DNA from: CAJPNN01 sp041844735
GTDB lineage: Bacteria; Bacillota; Clostridia; Peptostreptococcales; Anaerovoracaceae
Direction of reading: 5' to 3'
Assembly (NCBI GenBank): GCA_041844735.1
Contig: JBGZBP010000008.1
Location: 17,281 to 81,280, forward strand
DNA: 64,000 nt
The position numbers were made by a program, and so were the translations under genes. The notes beneath the pieces are model-generated. The model worked only from the letters and a program-made list of their open reading frames with translations. It was not told where the DNA came from and did not search any database. Positions within the stretch are counted from its first letter, which is position 1. Every line of letters starts with the position of its first letter. Positions 27,917 through 37,190 of the stretch are shown piece by piece.

Positions 27917-28942
27917 ATGATTATTGCAATCGACGGCATGGGCGGAGATAATGCACCGCTGGAAATAGTTAAGGGTGCAGTGCTTGCCGGCAGAGAAGTT
28001 GAAAATCACAAAATTTGTATTGTAGGTCCGGAGGAGACAATAAGAAAAGAGCTGGATAAGTACGAATATGATAAGGAAAAAATTATCATAAGAAATGCAA
28101 CAGAGGTAATAGAAAATTGCGATGCCCCCGTTAAGGCAATCAGAACCAAGAAAGATTCATCCATGGTGTCGGGTATAAGGATGGTAAAGGATAAAGAAGC
28201 TGATATTTTTATATCTGCCGGAAATACAGGAGCACTTATGGCAGGAAGTCTCTTGATATTGGACAGGATAAAAGGCATTGAAAGACCGGCTATTGCCAGT
28301 TCATATCCTATTTTAGATACTAAAAATCCCGGAGTCTCACTGATGGTTGATTCGGGTGCAAATTCGGAATGCAAAGCAACAAACTTTTTGGAATTTGCAA
28401 TCATGGGGAGCATTTATATGGAAAAAGTTCTGGGAATCAATGAACCAAGAGTGGGCCTTGTAAACATAGGATCCGAGGAAATAAAGGGAACAGCTGTCAT
28501 TAAAGAAGCGCATCAACTTTTAAAGGAGAGCAAACTTAATTTTTTGGGAAATGTGGAAGCGAGGGATGTCCCACATGGAGCGGTAGATGTCGTTGTGTGT
28601 GACGGATTCGTAGGAAATGTCATATTGAAATTGACAGAGGGTTTGGCAAAGCAAATATCAAGTCTCATAAAATCTAAATTTACAGAGGGATTTATTGCCA
28701 AACTTGGTGCAGCATTGCTGTACGGAAAGATGAAGGACATAAAGAAAATGTTTGATTACTCCGAATACGGCGGTGCTCCCATTTTGGGTGTAAGGGGTGC
28801 CGTTGTAAAAACTCACGGTTCTGCAAATGCGAATGCAGTGAAAAATACTATTTTAAAAGGCATAGTGTATGCAGAGAAAGATGTAGTATCATTGATAGAA
28901 GAGTCGGCGGAAAAATTGGGGGATATAAAGACAGGTGTTTAG
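27917..28942 (+). CDS. plsX: Phosphate acyltransferase PlsX
   Basis: 341-aa enzyme converting acyl-ACP to acyl-phosphate, the acyl donor for PlsY (encoded at 35405). It has the N-terminal IIAIDGMGGDNAP motif, the SAGNTGALMAGSL loop, LVNIGSEEIKGT and VVCDGFVGNVILKL. Ribosome site AGAGGGACA precedes the ATG. It overlaps rnc by 8 bases. The acpP gene that often sits between plsX and rnc is absent. Confidence 0.96.
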   Translation: MIIAIDGMGGDNAPLEIVKGAVLAGREVENHKICIVGPEETIRKELDKYEYDKEKIIIRNATEVIENCDAPVKAIRTKKDSSMVSGIRMVKDKEADIFISAGNTGALMAGSLLILDRIKGIERPAIASSYPILDTKNPGVSLMVDSGANSECKATNFLEFAIMGSIYMEKVLGINEPRVGLVNIGSEEIKGTAVIKEAHQLLKESKLNFLGNVEARDVPHGAVDVVVCDGFVGNVILKLTEGLAKQISSLIKSKFTEGFIAKLGAALLYGKMKDIKKMFDYSEYGGAPILGVRGAVVKTHGSANANAVKNTILKGIVYAEKDVVSLIEESAEKLGDIKTGV

Positions 28943-29618
28943 AACAGAGCTACTAGAAGAAAAATTGAAATATAAATTCCAAAATCCCGTTTATTTGACC
29001 GAGGCCCTTACACACAGTTCATATGTAGGTAGCACTAACAATGAAAGGTTGGAATTTCTTGGAGATGCAGTTTTGGATATCATTGTCAGTGAGTATATTT
29101 TTCGTAAAAAAAATCTTGACGAAGGCAAGTTGACAAAAATAAGGGCATTGGTGGTCTGCGAAGAATCCTTGGCGAATGTGGGGAACAGTATTCAATTGGG
29201 CAAATTCTTAAAAATGGGAGCCGGAGAAGAAAAGAGCGGAGGCAGACACAAAAAATCCATCATTGCCGATGCTATGGAAGCCGTTATAGGAGCTGTTTTT
29301 ATTGATGCAGATCTTGAGACTGCAAGATCGGTTGTTTTAGATTTGTTTGAGAAAAGGATACAGCAGGTGATTGACGGTAAGGTTTATTCCGATTACAAAT
29401 CGAGGCTTCAGGAACTTGTGCAGGAAAAGAACCCTGCGGGAGGACTGCCGATGTATTCTGTAGAAAAAGAAGACGGCCCCGACCACGATAAGGTTTTTCA
29501 TGTGATAGTAAGATATGCAGGCAAGACAATAGGACGGGGAAAGGGAGCAAATAAAAAATCTGCGGAGCAGGATGCGGCAAAAAACGCATTAATTTTAGGA
29601 GGTACAGATGTATTTTGA
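28935..29618 (+). CDS. rnc: Ribonuclease III
   Basis: 227-aa double-strand-specific RNase for rRNA and mRNA processing. The catalytic domain has the signature NERLEFLGDAVLDIIVSEY (in residues about 33-52) and the acidic D/E pair DAMEAVIGAVF; the C-terminal dsRNA-binding domain spans about residues 155-225 (DYKSRLQELVQ...KSAEQDAAKNAL). The start is GTG at 28935 with a GGGGG site upstream; it overlaps plsX by 8 and smc by 11 bases. The plsX-rnc-smc-ftsY order is common in Firmicutes. Confidence 0.96.
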   Translation: MFRTELLEEKLKYKFQNPVYLTEALTHSSYVGSTNNERLEFLGDAVLDIIVSEYIFRKKNLDEGKLTKIRALVVCEESLANVGNSIQLGKFLKMGAGEEKSGGRHKKSIIADAMEAVIGAVFIDADLETARSVVLDLFEKRIQQVIDGKVYSDYKSRLQELVQEKNPAGGLPMYSVEKEDGPDHDKVFHVIVRYAGKTIGRGKGANKKSAEQDAAKNALILGGTDVF

Positions 29619-32600
29619 GAAAATATATATGCATGGATTCAAGTCATTTGCAGATCCTGTAACTATAGATTTTAATGAGGGGATCACTTGTATTGTGGGG
29701 CCGAACGGCAGCGGAAAGAGCAATATAAGCGATGCCATCAGATGGGTTTTGGGGGAGCAGAGCCCCAAGATGCTGCGAGGCGGAAAAATGGAAGAGGTCA
29801 TTTTTGCAGGTACGGAGACAAGGAAATCCAGAGGAATGGCGGAAGTGACTCTTGTTATAGATAATACTACCGGTATACTACCGATCGACTATCAAAAAGT
29901 TGCCATTACGAGAAGAATGTATCGTTCGGGTGAGGGAGAGTATTTTATAAATGGAAACCACTGTAGACTCAGAGATATAAGAGAGCTGATAATGGATACA
30001 GGAATAGGTGTGGATGGATATTCTCTTATAGGACAGGGGAAAATTTCCGATATTGTTTCCAGTAAGCCTGAATCCAGACGAGAAATATTTGAGGAAGCTG
30101 CCGGTATAGTCAAATATAGAACAAAGAAATATGATGCAGAGCGAAAATTGGATAATTCCATGCAAAATATGGACAGAGTTACCGATATAATAAATGAAAT
30201 TGAGGGGAGAATCGGTGGACTTAAGACGGATAGTGAAAAAGCTAAGGAATATTTGGAGCTTAAAAACAGATACGATAAACTGGAAATAAATATTACATTA
30301 AAGACGATAGAAGATACAGACATAAAAAACGAATATTTAAAAGATGATATACTTCAGTTGTCCGGTAGGCTGTCGCAAGCCAGGGAAGATAAGGATGAAC
30401 TGAATCATGACCTTTTGAAGGCAAAGGATAAGAATTTTGAAACGGAAAGTCTCATAAGTGAAAACAATGTAAAATCAATCGCTGCCAGAGATACATTGGC
30501 TAATTTAGTCAAGGATAGCGAGTTGACGAGAGAAAAAATTGAGGGGTTTTCGAGGCAGAAGTCAGGTATTGAAAAGCAGACGGAGTCTTATAGAGAAAAA
30601 CTTTCTAAGGAGGAAACTGATGAAAAATCTTTAATGGAGAGATTGGAGGTTTATACTTTAGAAAAGGAGAAACTGGATAAGGAACTAAATGACAGTATAA
30701 CTGAATACGAACTGAAAAATCAGACGGCGAATGATGCAATTATTTCTATTGATGACAGTAGAAATAAGATTTTTGAGTTGCAAACCGGAATAAGCTCGAA
30801 AAAGAGTGAGATTTCAGGCATTCAGAACATGAAAGAAAGCCTTGTAGCCAGACGGAAGGAACTTGAAGAGGAAATAACATCTCAAGAAGAAAATTTGAAC
30901 TTGAAAGAGTTTGAGAATATAAAAGAATTGAAAAAAAATCACGACGAAGAGATTCAAAAATTGAATCAGGAGATCGAACATTTTGAGTCGAACAAGAGAT
31001 TGATAGAAAATGACATTTTTAAATTGGAACAGAAACAGAGGGAGAACTCTATTGTAATTGAGGGGGCAAAATCAAGAAAGAGAACATTGGAAGAACTGGA
31101 ACAATCATATGAAGGTTACGGCCACGGGGTCAAATTTATAATGTCGGCAGGAATCTCGGGAGTTTACGGTACGGTCGCCGATGTGATATCTGTTGATAAG
31201 GATAAGCAGTTGGCAGTGGAAACGGCACTGGGATATGGGCTACAGAATATAGTATGTGAAAATGATTCCGTTGCAAAATCATCAATAAAAATATTGAAAG
31301 AAAAAAGAGCGGGCAGGCTGACGTTCTTACCTCTTAAAAGCATGAAGGGATCACCTGTTTCCGAGAATGTATCGATGCAGAGCGGGTTCATAGGGGTAGG
31401 TAGTGATTGTGTAAAATTTGAAGAGAAATATAGACCTGTTATAGAATATCTGCTTGGGAAAGTTGCTATAGTAAATGATATTGATACAGCTGTCAAAATG
31501 AGTAAAAAATATAGAGGTTTTTCGAGATTTGTAACTCTGGACGGTGAAGTGGTAAGCTCGTCGGGTGCTATGACAGGAGGAAATCTTAAGACAAACAAGG
31601 GAGGTTTGCTGACACGAAAAGCGGAGCTTTCAGAGTTGACTCATAAGATTTCAGAGAAAGAAAGAGAAAATAAGGAGCTGTTTTCAAGGCTTGAAGGGCG
31701 GAGAAAAGAGTTTCAGGAAACGGTTCTAAAGAGCGAAAAAGCTGTAGATGAAAGACGGAATCTTGAAGAAAATATTGAACAGGTTAACAGAGACTTGCTG
31801 ATTATAGAGACAAGGAACAAGGAACTCGAAATTTCCTATGAGAAGAAGAAGTCCGAAATAGAGAAAATAATTCATCAGCTGAACGAATCTGACGGTATGA
31901 TAGCCGAGATAGAAAAAGAAGTGGTTTCTCGTGAATCTGAAATGAAAATATTACTTGAGGAAGCGGAAAACAGACAGATTGAAAATGAGAAAATAAAAGA
32001 TGATTTAAGAGAATTTGCTGAGGTTATTACTCGCAGAAGAGTTGCACTTTCCAAGATAACTGCAGAATATGAAGCTGTTAATACTTCTTTGAGGGCGGTA
32101 AGGGATCGTATAGAAGAGTATACAAAAGAAATAGAAATCAACGAAGATGTGCTTTGTTCAATTAATGAAAATGAGAAATTGATGTCGGATCAAGTCAGGG
32201 AACTTTCGATGAAAATAAGTATGTCGGAGTTGGAAATCGAGAATATCTGTAAATATGAAGAAGAGCTTGTAGAAGAACGGGCGGAAACCAGAGATTTAAT
32301 TGAAAAGCTTGAACAGAAGATTTCATTGCTCGAAAATGATATCAACGGGTTCAGCGGTCAAAAATATGAGCTGGAAATAAAGCAGGCAAAGCAGGAAACC
32401 GTGCTTGAGAATTTAAAAAACAAGCTTTGGGAAGAATTTGAAATTTCATATGTACAGGCTGTAGAATATAAAGACAGGCAGATTGATTTGAAGGAGGCAC
32501 AAAAAGAAGTAAAGCATCTGAAATCCAGGTTGAAAGCGATAGGAAATGTCAATCTCGGATCAATAGAAGAATATGAAGATGTCAGGAAAAGATATGATTT

Positions 32601-33144
32601 TCTTGTTGCTCAGAGAGACGATTTGGAAAATGCAATGAAGAGCTTGAAAGATATAATATCTCAGATGGACAGGAATATTAAGAAAAATTTCAGTGAAAGT
32701 TTTGCAAGTATACAGAAGAACTTTGATGAGACATTCAGTGAACTTTTCGGAGGAGGAGTCGCAAAATTGACATTGGAGGATGAATCCAGACCGTTGGAAT
32801 GTAATATTGAAATCACGGCACAGCCACCGGGTAAAAAACTTCAAAATATAAATTTGATGTCGGGAGGAGAAAAAACGATGACTGCAATAGCTTTGATGTT
32901 TGCAGTGCTCAAGTCAAAACCGACACCGTTTTGTGTTTTGGATGAGGTGGAGGCAGCTCTTGATGATGCCAACATCGAGCGATTTGCCAAGTATTTAAAA
33001 ACATTTAAGGATATACAATTTGCCTTGGTAACACACCAAAAAGTGACCATGGAGCATGGAGATTCGTTGTTCGGAGTGACCATGCCGGAGCATGGTATAT
33101 CCAAGGTGTTATCGCTTAAATTGGGTGATGAGTTTGAAATCTGA
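29608..33144 (+). CDS. smc: Chromosome condensation ATPase SMC
   Basis: 1178-aa condensin. Head: Walker A VGPNGSGKSNI (about residues 31-41); long coiled coil from about 165 to 500; hinge about 505-660 (GYGHGVKFI...MTGGNLKTN); returning coiled coil to about 1010; then the ABC signature LMSGGEKTMTAIAL and Walker B FCVLDEVEAALDD. Start ATG 29608 has AGGAGG just upstream. It overlaps rnc by 11 bases and is followed by ftsY after 19 bases. Length is typical for clostridial SMC. Confidence 0.97.
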   Translation: MYFEKIYMHGFKSFADPVTIDFNEGITCIVGPNGSGKSNISDAIRWVLGEQSPKMLRGGKMEEVIFAGTETRKSRGMAEVTLVIDNTTGILPIDYQKVAITRRMYRSGEGEYFINGNHCRLRDIRELIMDTGIGVDGYSLIGQGKISDIVSSKPESRREIFEEAAGIVKYRTKKYDAERKLDNSMQNMDRVTDIINEIEGRIGGLKTDSEKAKEYLELKNRYDKLEINITLKTIEDTDIKNEYLKDDILQLSGRLSQAREDKDELNHDLLKAKDKNFETESLISENNVKSIAARDTLANLVKDSELTREKIEGFSRQKSGIEKQTESYREKLSKEETDEKSLMERLEVYTLEKEKLDKELNDSITEYELKNQTANDAIISIDDSRNKIFELQTGISSKKSEISGIQNMKESLVARRKELEEEITSQEENLNLKEFENIKELKKNHDEEIQKLNQEIEHFESNKRLIENDIFKLEQKQRENSIVIEGAKSRKRTLEELEQSYEGYGHGVKFIMSAGISGVYGTVADVISVDKDKQLAVETALGYGLQNIVCENDSVAKSSIKILKEKRAGRLTFLPLKSMKGSPVSENVSMQSGFIGVGSDCVKFEEKYRPVIEYLLGKVAIVNDIDTAVKMSKKYRGFSRFVTLDGEVVSSSGAMTGGNLKTNKGGLLTRKAELSELTHKISEKERENKELFSRLEGRRKEFQETVLKSEKAVDERRNLEENIEQVNRDLLIIETRNKELEISYEKKKSEIEKIIHQLNESDGMIAEIEKEVVSRESEMKILLEEAENRQIENEKIKDDLREFAEVITRRRVALSKITAEYEAVNTSLRAVRDRIEEYTKEIEINEDVLCSINENEKLMSDQVRELSMKISMSELEIENICKYEEELVEERAETRDLIEKLEQKISLLENDINGFSGQKYELEIKQAKQETVLENLKNKLWEEFEISYVQAVEYKDRQIDLKEAQKEVKHLKSRLKAIGNVNLGSIEEYEDVRKRYDFLVAQRDDLENAMKSLKDIISQMDRNIKKNFSESFASIQKNFDETFSELFGGGVAKLTLEDESRPLECNIEITAQPPGKKLQNINLMSGGEKTMTAIALMFAVLKSKPTPFCVLDEVEAALDDANIERFAKYLKTFKDIQFALVTHQKVTMEHGDSLFGVTMPEHGISKVLSLKLGDEFEI

Positions 33145-33163
33145 TAATGAGGAGTGAACAAAT

Positions 33164-34066
33164 ATGGGATTTTTAGATAGAGAAAAAAAATCTTTTTTCG
33201 GGAAGCTTCAGGAAAAAATACAAGATGTTATTCTAATGCGTCCTGAAATAGATGAAAACACATTGGATGAACTGGAAGAAGTTTTGATTACATCGGACAT
33301 AGGTATGGATACCACAATGAAGATAACGGATACCTTAAGGCATGATATTAAAAAAATGAGGCTTACGGGTGTGGATGAAGTACAAAACAGAATGAAAGAA
33401 ATTATTAAAGATTTAATAAATAAAGGCGAAGGAAAACACAAACTGTCCGACAGTTATCCTCTGATAATCCTTATGGTGGGAGTAAACGGCGGCGGCAAGA
33501 CCACTACAATTGCCAAATTGACGGGAAGATACCTTAAGGAAGGGAAAACTGTTTTGTTGGCGGCGGCAGATACATTTAGGGCAGCAGCAGCGGAGCAGTT
33601 AAAGGTATGGGGAGACAGAGCAGGCGTTAATGTAATAAAACATCAGGAAGGGGCGGATCCGGCTGCAGTTATATATGATGCGGTTCAGGCGGCAAAAGCC
33701 AGGAATATTGATGTTCTGATATGTGACACGGCAGGACGACTTCAAAACAAAAAAAACCTCATGCTTGAACTGGAAAAAATGAGCAAAATAATAACCAATG
33801 AATTCCCCGAGGCTACGAGAGAAACTCTTTTAGTGTTGGATGCCACTACCGGCAAAAACGCGGTTTCACAGGCGGAGGAGTTCGGAAGCATTGCGGAAAT
33901 AACAGGGATAGTAATCACAAAGCTTGACGGCACTGCAAAAGGAGGCATAGCTATTACTATTTCGGATGAATATGAACTGCCGATTAAATTGATAGGCGTT
34001 GGTGAAAAAATGGAAGATTTAAAAGACTTTGATCCTGTTGAATTCGCTGACAGTATTTTTGAATAA
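33164..34066 (+). CDS. ftsY: Signal recognition particle receptor FtsY
   Basis: 300-aa SRP-family GTPase that docks SRP-ribosome complexes at the membrane. It has a short N-terminal extension, the four-helix N domain (about residues 15-95), and the G domain with GVNGGGKTTTIAKL, AADTFRAAAAEQL, DTAGRLQNKKNL and TKLDGTAKGG. It lacks a long acidic A domain, as is usual in Gram-positives. GAGGAGTGA ribosome site. ylxM-ffh, which often follows, is not here; der follows instead. Confidence 0.96.
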   Translation: MGFLDREKKSFFGKLQEKIQDVILMRPEIDENTLDELEEVLITSDIGMDTTMKITDTLRHDIKKMRLTGVDEVQNRMKEIIKDLINKGEGKHKLSDSYPLIILMVGVNGGGKTTTIAKLTGRYLKEGKTVLLAAADTFRAAAAEQLKVWGDRAGVNVIKHQEGADPAAVIYDAVQAAKARNIDVLICDTAGRLQNKKNLMLELEKMSKIITNEFPEATRETLLVLDATTGKNAVSQAEEFGSIAEITGIVITKLDGTAKGGIAITISDEYELPIKLIGVGEKMEDLKDFDPVEFADSIFE

Positions 34067-34079
34067 GGAGGAATGCAAC

Positions 34080-35402
34080 ATGGCAAAGCCGATTGTCGCT
34101 GTAGTGGGCAGACCTAATGTAGGCAAATCCACATTTTTTAATAAGATTGTAGGCAGAAGGGTTTCGATAGTTGAAGATACCCCGGGAGTAACAAGAGATA
34201 GGATATATGCGGAGGCGGAGTGGAAAGGCATTACTTTCGCTCTGGTCGATACCGGAGGAATAGAGCCTGATTCGGATGACGTGATACTGTCACAGATGAG
34301 GGAACAGGCGCAGCTGGCAATGGAAATGGCGGATGTGATACTTTTCATGCTGGACGGAAGAGACGGTATTACAAATTCCGACAGGGAAGTTGCAAACATG
34401 CTGATGAGAACGGGGAAAGATGTTATTCCTGTGGTGAACAAGGTGGATTCACCCAATTTGCATGACGTGATATATGATTTTTACGAACTTGGGCTTGGTG
34501 AACCCATTTGCATATCCGCAGCCAATATGTTAAACCTGGGTGACGTTCTGGATAGAGTAGTTGAAAATTTCATCGGTGTGCCTATGGATGACGATGATGA
34601 TATAACAAAAATTGCGGTAATTGGAAAACCTAATGTCGGTAAAAGCTCTTTAGTAAATGCATTGGTCGGAGAGAAAAGGGTAATAGTGAGTAACATTGCA
34701 GGAACAACAAGGGATTCTATAGATACGCCTTTCAGGTGGAATAATGAAGACTATATTCTGATAGATACGGCAGGTATAAGACGTAGAAGCAAGGTGTACG
34801 GGGATATAGAAAGATACAGTGTTATAAGGGCAATCGCCGCAATCGAAAGATGTGATGTTTGCCTTTTGATGATTGATGCAACAGAGGGCGTTACAGACCA
34901 GGACAAAAAAATAGCAGGACTGGCACATGAAGCAGGCAAGGGTATTGTAGTCGTGGTAAATAAGTGGGATTTACTGACAAAGGAAACCAATACCATGGCA
35001 GAGTTTAAAAAAAGAGTCCAAAATGAACTCATTTTTATGAATTATGCCCCGATAATATTCATATCCGTACTGACCAAGCAAAGAATAGGACAGGTAATGG
35101 AGAATGCTGAATATGTAGCACAGAGCAGGAGTTTGCGTGTTTCGACCGGACAGCTGAACGGACTGATAGAAGATGCTATAATGATGAATCCGCCACCTAG
35201 TGATAAGGGTAAGAGATTGAAAATATATTATGTGAGTCAGGTAGGAATAAAGCCGCCTCTATTTTCATTCAAAGTCAATTCAAGGGATCTTGTACATTTT
35301 TCATATTCAAGGTATCTTGAGAATAAAATCAGAGATGCATTCGGATTTGACGGCACATCGGTTAAATTTGTATTTAGAGAAAAAAATGAGAAGCAGGTGT
35401 AA
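34080..35402 (+). CDS. der: Ribosome-assembly GTPase Der (EngA)
   Basis: 440-aa GTPase with two tandem G domains and a C-terminal KH-like domain, needed for 50S subunit maturation. First domain: GRPNVGKSTF, DTGGI, NKVD. Second domain: GKPNVGKSSL, DTAGIRR, NKWD. The C-terminal KH-like part holds PPSDKGKRLKIYYVSQ. Start ATG 34080 follows AAGGAGG; a longer in-frame ORF begins inside ftsY and is not credible. PlsY follows after 2 bases. Confidence 0.96.
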   Translation: MAKPIVAVVGRPNVGKSTFFNKIVGRRVSIVEDTPGVTRDRIYAEAEWKGITFALVDTGGIEPDSDDVILSQMREQAQLAMEMADVILFMLDGRDGITNSDREVANMLMRTGKDVIPVVNKVDSPNLHDVIYDFYELGLGEPICISAANMLNLGDVLDRVVENFIGVPMDDDDDITKIAVIGKPNVGKSSLVNALVGEKRVIVSNIAGTTRDSIDTPFRWNNEDYILIDTAGIRRRSKVYGDIERYSVIRAIAAIERCDVCLLMIDATEGVTDQDKKIAGLAHEAGKGIVVVVNKWDLLTKETNTMAEFKKRVQNELIFMNYAPIIFISVLTKQRIGQVMENAEYVAQSRSLRVSTGQLNGLIEDAIMMNPPPSDKGKRLKIYYVSQVGIKPPLFSFKVNSRDLVHFSYSRYLENKIRDAFGFDGTSVKFVFREKNEKQV

Positions 35403-35404
35403 TT

Positions 35405-36016
35405 ATGTGTTATTTAAATGCATGTGGTATTCAGTGGTATGTAGCAGTACTGGCAGCGTTATGCGGGTATGCAATGGGCAATATTTCTCCTGCCACTATA
35501 CTGGGCAAAATTAAGAATGTAGATATAAGAAAAGAGGGAAGCGGAAATCCCGGAACAACCAATGTTTTGAGAGTACTTGGGAAAAAATATGCTGTAATAA
35601 CACTGCTTGTTGATATTTTAAAAGGTGTGGTTGCTGTCATTTTGGGAAAACTTCTATTTGGCGACATTGTCGGAATGATTGCGGGTTTGTTCGCGTTTAT
35701 TGGGCATGTATTTCCTGTGATCTTCAAATTCAAAGGTGGAAAGGGAGTAGCTACAGCTCTTGGGATTGTTTTAACCGTAAGCTGGCAAATCGGACTTGCG
35801 GTTTTAGGTATAGCGTTGTTCTTTATGATTATCACAAGGACGGTCTCGGCAGGATCTGTTGCAGGAGCGATTGTATTTCCTGTAATAATTTATTTCAATC
35901 ATCCGGAGCTTACAGTGTGGGCTGTACTGATGGCACTTATAGTTTTGGTGAGGCATAGGGAAAATATAAAGAGGTTGATGTCGGGGACAGAATCCAAAAT
36001 CAGTTTTAAAAAATGA
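35405..36016 (+). CDS. plsY: Glycerol-3-phosphate acyltransferase PlsY
   Basis: 203-aa membrane enzyme transferring the acyl group from acyl-phosphate to glycerol-3-phosphate, the first step of phospholipid synthesis. Family motifs: GNISPATILGK, RKEGSGNPGTTNVLRVLGK (around residues 43-62) and KFKGGKGVATALG. About five membrane helices. It starts 2 bases after der and works with PlsX (27917) and GpsA (36089), which makes its substrate, so the local operon covers the whole entry to phospholipid synthesis. Confidence 0.95.
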   Translation: MCYLNACGIQWYVAVLAALCGYAMGNISPATILGKIKNVDIRKEGSGNPGTTNVLRVLGKKYAVITLLVDILKGVVAVILGKLLFGDIVGMIAGLFAFIGHVFPVIFKFKGGKGVATALGIVLTVSWQIGLAVLGIALFFMIITRTVSAGSVAGAIVFPVIIYFNHPELTVWAVLMALIVLVRHRENIKRLMSGTESKISFKK

Positions 36017-36088
36017 CGGTATGATTAAAATCATGAAGCTGACACGATTCATGGAAATATACAGGAAGTTGAGAGGAGATTTCGTCTA

Positions 36089-37081
36089 ATGAAAAAGATT
36101 GCTTTTATAGGAGCAGGAAGTTGGGGGACGGCATTGGCAATAAGCCTGAGTAATAAAGGCCATTCGGTTTCCATGTGGGATATTGATGAAGAGCATGTTA
36201 AGGATATGCAGCAAAACAGGGAGAACAGAAAATATTTACCGGAAATAAAATTCGGAGATAATTTAAAAGTATTTAAGGATATTCCTGAGGCTGTATCGGG
36301 AGCGGAGATTGTGGTTTTCGCAGCTCCGGCACAAAGATTCAGAACTGCTTTACAATCCACAGTGAAATACATATCAAGTGAAGCAACGATAGTAAATGTA
36401 GCAAAAGGAATAGAGCAGAAAACTTTGATGAGAATGTCGGAAATAGCAAAAGAAGTAATGCCGGCAATAAAATATGTCGTGCTTTCGGGACCTTCGCATG
36501 CCGAAGAGGTTGGAAGAAGACTTCCCACTACCGTGGTATGTGCGTCTGAGGACATGCAGCTTGCAAAGGAAATGCAGGACGTATTTATGACAGACAGCCT
36601 GAGAGTTTATACGAACGATGATGTCGTGGGAGTGGAACTTGGGGGAGCACTTAAGAATATAATAGCATTGGGTGCCGGAATATCTGATGGAATGGGATAT
36701 GGAGATAACGCAAAGGCAGCTTTGATGACACGAGGGATGGCTGAAATGAGCAGGCTGGGCGAGAAGCTCGGTGCAAAGGAAGAAACCTTTGCCGGACTTA
36801 CGGGCATGGGAGATTTGATAGTAACATGTACCAGTATGCATAGCCGAAACAGAAGATGCGGCATTATGATAGGTGAAGGCATCTCTCCGGATGAAGCCGT
36901 GAAAAAGGTGGGCATGGTGGTAGAAGGCATGTTTACAGCCCAGGCGGCATATGAACTGGCTAAACAGGTTAATGTCGAAATGCCTATAACCGAAGCTATA
37001 TTTGAGATGATAAACGGCAATATAGATCCGAGAAAAGCGGTACACGACCTTATGACAAGAAGCAAAAAAAATGAGAATTGA
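36089..37081 (+). CDS. gpsA: NAD(P)-dependent glycerol-3-phosphate dehydrogenase
   Basis: 330-aa enzyme making sn-glycerol-3-phosphate from dihydroxyacetone phosphate. Rossmann motif FIGAGSWGTALA at the N-terminus, NVAKGIE, SGPSHAEEV, the catalytic-Lys region ELGGALKNIIALGAGI, and GLTGMGDLIVTC. Ribosome site GAGAGGAG. It is the last gene of the + strand run before the convergent antiporter gene. Confidence 0.96.
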   Translation: MKKIAFIGAGSWGTALAISLSNKGHSVSMWDIDEEHVKDMQQNRENRKYLPEIKFGDNLKVFKDIPEAVSGAEIVVFAAPAQRFRTALQSTVKYISSEATIVNVAKGIEQKTLMRMSEIAKEVMPAIKYVVLSGPSHAEEVGRRLPTTVVCASEDMQLAKEMQDVFMTDSLRVYTNDDVVGVELGGALKNIIALGAGISDGMGYGDNAKAALMTRGMAEMSRLGEKLGAKEETFAGLTGMGDLIVTCTSMHSRNRRCGIMIGEGISPDEAVKKVGMVVEGMFTAQAAYELAKQVNVEMPITEAIFEMINGNIDPRKAVHDLMTRSKKNEN

Positions 37082-37127
37082 ATTATAACACATGAGCAAT
37101 AGGGATTGCAAAACGAGAAAAAGAAAA

Positions 37128-37190
37128 GACATCCGGTCAATTTGTTCTGCTAAAAGAGCAACAAATAGGGATGTCCTTTTATTTTTATTT
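37128..37190. terminator. Hairpin terminator between convergent gpsA and nhaC-type gene
   Basis: Outer stem GACATCC (37128-37134) pairs with GGATGTC (37169-37175), with an inner TTGTT/AACAA stem; a T-rich run follows on the + strand, and an A-rich run precedes it. It probably ends transcription from gpsA and may also serve the convergent gene. Confidence 0.75.

Noticed and set aside
35290..35514. Short + strand ORF overlapping der and plsY
   Set aside because: Wrong frame across two certain genes with no independent ribosome site.
34019..37140. Long minus-strand ORFs opposite der, gpsA and others
   Set aside because: They are antisense shadows of well-identified genes, without ribosome sites and with hydrophobic, Ser/Ile-rich translations typical of reverse-strand frames.
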